From JANXSD01 sp038206385 (lineage in GTDB: Bacteria > Bacteroidota > Bacteroidia > AKYH767-A > OLB10), in NCBI GenBank assembly GCA_038206385.1, contig JBBRAW010000007.1, positions 1 to 59,887 of the forward strand: a stretch of DNA of 59,887 nucleotides, read 5' to 3'. Shown here in pieces: positions 55,101-59,887 of the stretch. A program made the translations under genes and the position numbers. Position 1 is the first letter of the stretch, and each line of letters starts with the position of its first letter. The notes below the pieces were generated by a model. It had not been told where the DNA came from and did no database searches. It saw nothing but the letters and a program-made list of their open reading frames with translations.

Positions 55101-55863
55101 AAGAGTACTTTACTATACAGATGCAGATGCGGATACTTATGGATCAAGTTCATCAAGCGGTGCTTTATTTTGTTTTCAACCAGCACAGACTTCAACAAAT
55201 AATACAGATTGTAATGATGGAGCTTTTGCTGTAAATCCAGGAGAACAAGAAATTTGTAACGGCATAGATGATGATTGCGATGGACTTATTGATGATGCTG
55301 ATCCTTCCATTACAGGTGGTACTTTATATTATACAGATGCTGATAATGATACTTATGGATCAAGCTTATCAAGTGGCGCATTGTATTGTGTTCAACCATT
55401 GCATACATCGTTAAATAATACGGATTGTAATGATGCTGTATTTGCAATTAATCCTGGAGTAACGGAAGTGTGCGGAAACGGTGTGGATGATAATTGTAAT
55501 GGACTAATTGACGAAGGATGTGCTTCTAACGTTACATTAAATTTAACAATGTTTATTCAAGGATTTTATATTTCTGGTGGCACTATGACGCCTGCACTTG
55601 AAAATGCTGGGATTAGTACTGATCCACTCATGCAAGAAGTTGATAGTGTTATTGTAGAATTACATGATGCAATTACTCCTAATGGTTTAGTCGAAACTGA
55701 TACTAAAGTATTAAAAGTTGACGGTTCAATTCAACTTACATTTAGCTCTGCAATTTTAAATGGAAGTTATTACATAGTAGTTAAACATCGTAACGCAATT
55801 GAAACATGGAGCAAGAATCCAGTTACTTTTAGCGCAATAACAACATTCGATCTAGCACATTAA
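49150..55863 (+). CDS. Giant surface protein with MopE and SprB repeats
   Basis: A 2237-residue exported protein with a signal peptide at about residues 15-40. The regions in order are: an N-terminal jelly-roll-like part (about 45-250); three related units of about 150 residues (about 255-720); a module (about 1020-1120) shared with the 978-residue neighbour; four MopE-type metal-binding units (last one partial) at about 1125-1380; two Ig/PKD-like units at about 1380-1530; an SprB repeat split by an LTD-like insert at about 1530-1840; another SprB unit; three more MopE units at about 1910-2130; and a final domain starting NVTLNLTMFIQGFYISGG. No T9SS YPNP tail is seen at the C-terminus, which ends FDLAH. 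Probably a calcium-binding surface adhesin. Confidence 0.8.
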   Translation: MNTSTKTLSLNLYSKRTFSRSILILLTLLPLFLMSFKSSGQTMPSAQLLPYTQTFGTSAFSTPFAGMASWTGSGTRPYATQATAEASLEGVDQAISSATPANGGGGGQFGHLVSTDARLTILQSGNSTNGTSQVALAINTNGFTSVTISYDLALTISNTRTIGLSLQYRNGTTGAFTTVPSTAVTYGTGTTNGGDADGPTDLDNYSFSLPAAALGQSVVQLRWVTWRVATSSGNSSGIALDNISITGAATSTINITSAHPTSSNINQGSADNIIGGISLAVTNGNATLNGVTVNTTGTYSAATDLTNIKFWLSSSATSISGATQLGTSQSGVASGGSVGVSGLSSLISTSTTSYILVTASVSATATAGGTVRLGSTSFSNLTFSGTPVLSGTNPVAAGASPINDQTIIAVTPTIALSDVSPAAGSYNQNTTNNIIRSVQVVVGNASATLNNLTFTTGGTYLTSDLQTNGFKFWTNATNNLVGATQLGTSQAIVTSGGNISLTGLTQSFPVGTRYILVTADVAYNAGARNINIAATPAGNINFSVGTPTGFPVAASNTYSFAAVTPTVTVAVTSLVNGIVNFPTPNAILYRMSLATITNNTDLTSLIITTAGTYLTSDLDANSFKLWYNTSSSLTGAVQIGSAQAVVSSGGTVTFNGFSQTILVGTTGFILVTIDVSSSAVVGHTINVTSNTLASTIQFSQGIITGSDPTKVGGALLISPTPTVAEVILPQYAINGNTAGNRLQYVCRLTLNNLIPNSTYRYFTGASELTTTTTGTTAGNFFAINNTAGANGYIVGQSSSKNMGGVNGSLIGGDEFVATGRYAELVTNATGSYTGWFAMAPTGNTTFTAGKLNYFYVQLNNGAGDTTLVQSVHTTNTFTMINPATGVNGGQAIRGTSSGTPENMVFLYDNTAATGRPIYGTWLENDGIATNFTTWYTAPAATPVDGVNGSWGAYIPVALPNGIRCIEQRNVVTAAVEGCSATSANGTWPTGSVNTVNPTGGTTPLVISSTDASFVCPILNTISTNAISPLTYCVDGNFNTAVTVTFNPSVYPYNSANVFTAQLSNASGSFASPINIGTVPTSANSTTIAGSIPPGQLAGTGYRIRVISSLPPIIGTDNGANITFTSGTTFYADVDGDGFGDLTNTNVYCSSTAAGLAGYISNSTDCDDFDPAVNPSAIEVCNLYDDNCNGLIDEGVKLTFYEDFDNDTYGNNASTILACTAPFGYVSNNTDCNDQASAVNPGATELCNGFDDNCNGTIDEGCTIFTFFADVDGDTYGNPASFVTSTINTIPSGYVTNNLDCNDNLSGGAAIHPGATEICNNIDDNCNGAVDEGLTFLTYYQDFDNDSYGNINVTISACSPPFGYVLNGTDCDDNNNLVAPLPPVIISGATSFCTGGSTTLDAGTGIAYGGYTNYQWSTGALTQTINVTTAGTYTVTITGAASCTNSATVTVTINPLPTVSISGSSNVCTGSNTTLDAGAGFSSYLWSTSASSQTISVNAGGTYTVTVTNSNGCSKSASKTVTVVALPSVTLTTTNVSCFGGSNGAISTTATNACTNGPGLVISRFLPNPLGTDNANEFVELLATRDINFATTPYAVVFANNGTGTTSGWVAGGATTYGFNITTGTAVAGQVYYVGGSLMTPTTNRLRAINTGTTNGDVFGTFSSSGVVGNGGTSADGVAVFAQNLTTVTSSTVPIDVWLVGTTLGSAVVSAGAAGYQLPVNDIYPGGKIQSSSTVVANAATENLAITAAGTFNPGTGSFVSPRTFTSVLMTGFIAGNTPTVNGNGLLSSTTGFTYNWSNGATTSAISNLIPNSYSLTVTSCNGCTANFSSAITQPTALAISLISNTPASCSNTNDGALAVSVTGGTTAYAYLWNNGAITSSISGLLPGNYTVTITDANNCTAQATYTVGSTQTAILYYADGDDDTYGSNVDPGSLHCVQPLHTSLNHTDCNDASFGVNPGAQEICNTIDDDCDGLIDDADPSVTGRVLYYTDADADTYGSSSSSGALFCFQPAQTSTNNTDCNDGAFAVNPGEQEICNGIDDDCDGLIDDADPSITGGTLYYTDADNDTYGSSLSSGALYCVQPLHTSLNNTDCNDAVFAINPGVTEVCGNGVDDNCNGLIDEGCASNVTLNLTMFIQGFYISGGTMTPALENAGISTDPLMQEVDSVIVELHDAITPNGLVETDTKVLKVDGSIQLTFSSAILNGSYYIVVKHRNAIETWSKNPVTFSAITTFDLAH
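52530..53280 (+). repeat. MopE-type repeat array 1 (four units)
   Basis: Units of about 60-70 residues with the pattern FYADVDGDGFGD, then DCDDFDPAVNP, then NLYDDNCNGLIDEG, the MopE metal-binding motif. The fourth unit is cut short and passes into the Ig-like region. Confidence 0.85.
54890..55530 (+). repeat. MopE-type repeat array 2 (three units)
   Basis: Three units that resemble each other more than those of array 1 (YYTDADADTYGSSSSSG / YYTDADNDTYGSSLSSG, NGIDDDCDGLIDDADPS). The similarity points to a more recent local duplication. Confidence 0.85.
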
Positions 55864-55878
55864 AAATGTATATATTTA

Positions 55879-55925
55879 AAAATCCCCTGACCTTTCTTTA
55901 TGAAATGGTCAGGGGATTTTTTTTA
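55879..55925 (+). terminator. Strong terminator after the giant surface protein
   Basis: A 14-bp perfect stem (55879-55892 with 55907-55920), GC-rich in the middle (TCCCCTGACC), then a run of T, 15 bp after the stop codon. Confidence 0.95.
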
Positions 55926-56127
55926 TAAAATTTCTTCATAATTCGGATCGTATTAAAAATATTTCGAAGGCAATGGCTTTTCAATAATTTTTAAATCGTC
56001 TTAATAAAAAATTACTTATCATCTCCTGGCTAAATTTTACATAGCATTGTCATAATAATCCTAAATATAGGTATTGATTTAGTAATAATTTCTTAAACTT
56101 GTATTCTCAAAACACAACCCATCACTA

Positions 56128-59100
56128 TTGAAAAAAAATCTACAATTAATTCTCCTGTTTTTCATTGTCTTCTCTAGTGCGCTTAATGCTCAAAACAATA
56201 CGAGATCTCCATGGAAAATGGTGACAAAAGAATCGTTAGCATCATCACAAAAAATGCGTAGAAATAGTTTTCCTTCTTCTGCATTTTATTATCAATTAGA
56301 TCTAAATGTATTAAAATCTAATTTAAAAAATGCTCCAGAAAGAGGACAGCAAAAAAGTCAAGTAATCGTTGAATTCCCAACAGCAAGTGGAGTGATGCAA
56401 AAATTTCGAGTATGGGATTCTCCAATTATGCATCCCGATTTAGCGGCAAAATATCCATTGATAAAAACGTATTGCGCACAGGGCATCGACGATCCTACTG
56501 CTACGATGCGATTTAGTATTACTCCATTTGGATTGAACACTTTTACCTTATCTGGAAAAACTAGTACAAATTATATTGATCCTTATACTAAAGATTTAAA
56601 TTATTACATCGTTTACGATAAAGAATCATTAAAAGGTACACCACAAAGTTTCGAATGCTTTACAAAAGATGAAGAAAATTTACCATCGTTAAAAGGCCCT
56701 TCGATTAATGTAATAGCAAATACAAACGACCAAACATTAAGAACATTTCGTTTAGCACAATCATGTAATGCGGAGTATGGAAATGTTTTTGCTACAACTC
56801 CTGGTACGGAGAAAGCTGATATCATGGCGCAAATGGTTCTAACAATAAATCGTGTGAATGGAGTTTACGAACGTGATTTAGCAATTACATTACAGTTTAT
56901 TCCAAATAATGATACACTTATTTTTTTCGGAAGTACAACTACTGATCCATGGTCAACAGAATTTAATACAAAAACAGCACAAACAATTGATGCGCGTGTA
57001 GGTGTTGCAAATTATGATATCGGCCATAATTTTAATACTTCTGGTGGAGGAAATGCAGGATGTATTGGTTGTGTTTGTTTAAGTACATCACAAACTGGTA
57101 CACACAAGGGAAGAGGTGAAACTGGTAGTGCAAATCCAACAGGTGATTCATTCGATATTGATTATGTTGCTCATGAAATGGGACATCAATTTGGTGGATA
57201 TCATACAATGAATACATGTAGTAGAAGCGGAAATGGTACTTCAGAAGTTGAGCCAGCAAGTGGCACTTCCATTATGGGTTATGCTGGAATCTGTCCTACA
57301 AATACACAAGCTCATAGCAATGATGATTTTAATTTTATAAATATTGATGAGATATCTTCCAATATACAAGCTGGAAATAGTACATGCGCGGTAGTTACTG
57401 CTTTAATTAATCAACCTCCTGTTGCAAATGCAGGAAGTGATTATGTGATTCCTAAGGGAACAGCATTTATTTTAGAAGGTTCCGCAACTGATCCCGATGG
57501 AACAGCTTCTTTAACGTATAATTGGAGTGAAAATGATCCGGCGTCAAGCCCAGGAAACGGAGCTCCACTTCCAACGTATGCTGTTGGTCCGTTGTATGAT
57601 GTTATACGACCAACGACAACACCAGTTCGTTTCATGCCGAACCTTGCAAGTGTTGTTGCAAAAAATCTTACACCAACATGGGAAGTAACTCCTTCAGTTG
57701 CTCGCACTTTAAATTTCTCTTTTATTGTTCGTGATAATGATGTGTTAGGTGGTCAAACATCTGGCGATGTAATGAAAGTAACCGTTGATAATGCAGGACC
57801 GTTTGTTGTAACGTCACAAAACGCTACTACGAATTGGAATGCTGGCACATCAGAAACGATTACATGGAATGTAGCAGGAACAAATGCGGGTGCTGTGAAC
57901 GCAGCTAATGTTGATATTTTTTTATCGTTAGATAGTGGTTATACTTATCCATTTATTCTTGCATCAAATGTTCCAAACAATGGGAGTGCAAATATTACTG
58001 TTCCTGTTTCTGGTGCAACTACTACAAGTGGAAGGATAATGGTGCGTGGTGCAGGAAATATTTTTTATGCATTAAATAGTAATCTTATCACCATCACTTC
58101 TGCAGAATTTGTTATGAATTTTAGTAATGCAACTATTAATATTTGTGGGAATTCTGATACAACTTATAATTTTCTTTATAGCACCTTTTTAAATTTTAAT
58201 GATACAACTACGTTCTCTGCTACAGGTAATCCAACTGGCAGTACTGTTACCTTTTCTCCTGCAACGGCAATAAACGATAGCACTCCTGTTCAAATGATTA
58301 TTTCTGGATTAAATACTGCAACTCCTGGAAACTATTCCATTCAAATTACTGGAACATCTGCATCAGTAACGAAATCAACAAGTGTTACTTTGTCCGTTTC
58401 TGATCCCAATCCATCAGTTGCAATGTTAACTACTCCTCTCAATGGTGCAATAGGAATAAGTTCACCATTAAATTTGGTATGGAATGCTACATTTACACCA
58501 GGCATTATTTATGACATTGACGTTGCTACTGATTCTGCCTTTACAAACATTATTGCAAATCAAGTTGCATCTACTACTAATACTTTTTTAGTTTCAACAT
58601 TATTAAATTCAACAACTTTTTACTGGAGAGTAAGAGCATACACTAATTGTGGAACATCATTATATACAAATGCATGGTCGTTCACAACAGGTACTTGTCA
58701 ATCTTTAGCAAGTGCGAATATTCCAATTCTAATTTCTGCTACTGGCACACCAACTATCACATCAACAATATTAATTCCAACTATAACAGGAACCATTTCT
58801 GATTTAAATCTTGTTGGATTAGTAGGAACGCATACTTTTATAAATGATTTAACATTTCAATTAACAAGTCCACTAGGAACAACCATTACATTATTTGGAG
58901 GAATATGTTTTAATGAAAATGATTTCGATTGTAGCTTTGATGATAGTGCTCCTGCTGGTGCATTACCATGTCCACCAATCGGTGGCGGAACGTATCAACC
59001 ACAAATGCCTTTATCTACTTTTAATGGACAAAATCCTTCTGGAATATGGACTTTGACAGTTTCTGATGGGGCAAATATAGATGGTGGTTCATTGGATGGA

Positions 59101-59400
59101 TGGGGATTAGAAATTTGCACGAATACTGTTAGTGGAATTTCAACTCATACATCTAATAGTGAACTATCTATTTATCCAAATCCGGCTAATGACTTATTTA
59201 CGGTAAAAGCAAATGGTAACGCGAACGAACTATTCAATGTAAAAATCACGAATAATTTAGGTCAGCTATTACAGAATAGAACAATGAATTCAAATGGTAC
59301 ATTAACCATTGATTGTAAAAATTATAGTTCTGGAATCTATTTTATTAATGTAAGTGGAAAAAATTCAAGTGAGACTAGAAAGGTAATCATTTCAAAATAA
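56128..59400 (+). CDS. T9SS-exported reprolysin-like zinc metalloprotease with P domain
   Basis: A 1090-residue secreted protease. Signal peptide about residues 1-22 (ALNAQ). A propeptide-like region follows (about 25-210). The metzincin catalytic domain has HEMGHQFGGYH (residues 349-359, with zinc ligands H349, H353 and H359) and a Met-turn at GTSIMGYAG (about residue 388). Then come Ig/Fn-like modules (about 430-860), a proprotein-convertase P domain (about 880-1000, TFINDLTFQLTSPLGT, GIWTLTVSDGA) and a T9SS sorting domain (LSIYPNPANDLFTVK, ending RKVIISK). The start is TTG at 56128, as no suitable ATG exists before the signal peptide. It probably digests extracellular protein. Complete. 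Confidence 0.9.
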   Translation: MKKNLQLILLFFIVFSSALNAQNNTRSPWKMVTKESLASSQKMRRNSFPSSAFYYQLDLNVLKSNLKNAPERGQQKSQVIVEFPTASGVMQKFRVWDSPIMHPDLAAKYPLIKTYCAQGIDDPTATMRFSITPFGLNTFTLSGKTSTNYIDPYTKDLNYYIVYDKESLKGTPQSFECFTKDEENLPSLKGPSINVIANTNDQTLRTFRLAQSCNAEYGNVFATTPGTEKADIMAQMVLTINRVNGVYERDLAITLQFIPNNDTLIFFGSTTTDPWSTEFNTKTAQTIDARVGVANYDIGHNFNTSGGGNAGCIGCVCLSTSQTGTHKGRGETGSANPTGDSFDIDYVAHEMGHQFGGYHTMNTCSRSGNGTSEVEPASGTSIMGYAGICPTNTQAHSNDDFNFINIDEISSNIQAGNSTCAVVTALINQPPVANAGSDYVIPKGTAFILEGSATDPDGTASLTYNWSENDPASSPGNGAPLPTYAVGPLYDVIRPTTTPVRFMPNLASVVAKNLTPTWEVTPSVARTLNFSFIVRDNDVLGGQTSGDVMKVTVDNAGPFVVTSQNATTNWNAGTSETITWNVAGTNAGAVNAANVDIFLSLDSGYTYPFILASNVPNNGSANITVPVSGATTTSGRIMVRGAGNIFYALNSNLITITSAEFVMNFSNATINICGNSDTTYNFLYSTFLNFNDTTTFSATGNPTGSTVTFSPATAINDSTPVQMIISGLNTATPGNYSIQITGTSASVTKSTSVTLSVSDPNPSVAMLTTPLNGAIGISSPLNLVWNATFTPGIIYDIDVATDSAFTNIIANQVASTTNTFLVSTLLNSTTFYWRVRAYTNCGTSLYTNAWSFTTGTCQSLASANIPILISATGTPTITSTILIPTITGTISDLNLVGLVGTHTFINDLTFQLTSPLGTTITLFGGICFNENDFDCSFDDSAPAGALPCPPIGGGTYQPQMPLSTFNGQNPSGIWTLTVSDGANIDGGSLDGWGLEICTNTVSGISTHTSNSELSIYPNPANDLFTVKANGNANELFNVKITNNLGQLLQNRTMNSNGTLTIDCKNYSSGIYFINVSGKNSSETRKVIISK

Positions 59401-59437
59401 TTATTATTTCTCAATAACTATAATACCAATATTTAAT

Positions 59438-59478
59438 TTAAACAAAGAAACCTCACGCTGTGAGGTTTCTTTGTTTAA
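59438..59478. terminator. Very strong terminator hairpin after the metalloprotease
   Basis: A 19-bp perfect stem (59438-59456 with 59460-59478) with a 3-base loop. Its outer arm TTAAACAAAGAA is the same as that of the terminator at 40152-40191. Confidence 0.9.
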
Positions 59479-59562
59479 ATTAGTTTTGAGCAATTATTTA
59501 TTTTAACTTTCACTAATAAATTAACCTCATTTAATTTATTGTAATGATAAATTTATAGAAAC

Positions 59563-59887
59563 ATGAAAACTCCAATGAATAATAAAATTATAGCATTCAC
59601 AGTTTTGGTTTTTATTTTCGCTTTTTATAATCAACAACTCTACGCTCAAAAAAATAGCAAGCCAAATCAAAATAGTGTTACTAAGCATTCGAAAACAAAA
59701 AAGCAAACATTTTTAATTTCAGGAACAGTAACACAAACTAGCACCTATTGCGGCGGAGCAAGACCATCACAAGAGATGCTTGATCAAATAGCAACTCCGA
59801 TAGCATATCCAAATAAAAAATTCTATATCCGAAAAGGAAAAACGAATAGCTTAAATAATAATTTTTTAAAAAGTTTTACTACTGATA
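59563..59887 (+). CDS. Secreted protein, partial (runs off the window end)
   Basis: The first 108 codons of a gene starting at ATG 59563 (an alternative ATG lies four codons later). The protein starts with a signal peptide ending YAQ (about residues 8-28), then a Lys/Asn/Ser-rich stretch, then a domain beginning SGTVTQTSTYCGG with TPIAYPNKKFYIRKG. I recall this CGGARPSQEML-type segment from Bacteroidota secreted proteins of unknown function, but cannot assign one. The 3' end lies outside the window. A leader of about 85 bp follows the preceding terminator, so it has its own promoter. Confidence 0.8.
   Translation, partial: MKTPMNNKIIAFTVLVFIFAFYNQQLYAQKNSKPNQNSVTKHSKTKKQTFLISGTVTQTSTYCGGARPSQEMLDQIATPIAYPNKKFYIRKGKTNSLNNNFLKSFTTD

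Noticed and set aside
52530..55530. Repeated DNA considered as a CRISPR or tandem repeat element
   Set aside because: The repetition is at protein level in one long reading frame (MopE units), with diverged DNA and no constant repeat-spacer pattern.

Overview
The window reads as chromosomal DNA from an AT-rich member of the Bacteroidota. The evidence is several secreted proteins with C-terminal type IX secretion (T9SS) sorting domains carrying the YPNP motif, promoter boxes of the Bacteroidota type (TAnnTTTG, with an upstream TTG in one case), weak or absent Shine-Dalgarno sequences, a lipidated Omp85 protein paired with TamB, and SprB-type and MopE-type surface repeats. I cannot name genus or species. 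There is no rRNA, CRISPR array, recognisable insertion sequence, integrase or prophage.

Layout. 1-1540: a small accessory patch with an antitoxin-like/nucleotidyltransferase pair bracketed by an imperfect direct repeat of about 97 bp. 1560-4973: a DUF2130 protein and a secreted M3 peptidase, both on the minus strand. 5234-9318: a two-gene minus-strand operon for a T9SS cargo protein and a long repetitive surface protein. 9796-12935: a WecA/MraY-type glycan-lipid initiating transferase and an MltD-like lytic transglycosylase, followed by tRNA-Gln(UUG). 13257-20654: a minus-strand operon of a tiny Lmo0937-type membrane protein, TamB and TamL, for outer-membrane assembly. 20915-31949: a dense envelope cluster with an AsmA-like protein, an Omp85-like barrel, a PorT-like barrel, MlaEFD plus a stand-alone response regulator, YtxH, a holin-superfamily membrane protein, a small unknown, rpoN (sigma-54) and a PA2169-type four-helix protein. 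32109-36200: a small membrane protein, lysS and an M28 peptidase with a PDZ domain. 36359-40137: two tandem T9SS paralogues, the second interrupted by one in-frame TGA. 40232-45639: exonuclease III, a giant outer-membrane protein and a coiled-coil inner-membrane protein. 45981-59400: three large cell-surface proteins, one of 2237 residues with MopE and SprB repeats and one a reprolysin-like metalloprotease. 59563-end: the start of another secreted protein.

The most interesting region is about 20.5-31.3 kb. Genes that assemble the outer membrane (TamL, TamB, AsmA-like, Omp85-like) and move phospholipids between membranes (MlaEFD) lie beside rpoN. Several intergenic regions there carry hand-spotted sequences resembling the sigma-54 -24/-12 promoter (TGGCAY...TTG). 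This suggests an RpoN-linked envelope-maintenance regulon, but it is an inference from position and motif matching only. The remainder is housekeeping genes and large T9SS-exported adhesins, with several internally duplicated or broken genes worth checking.
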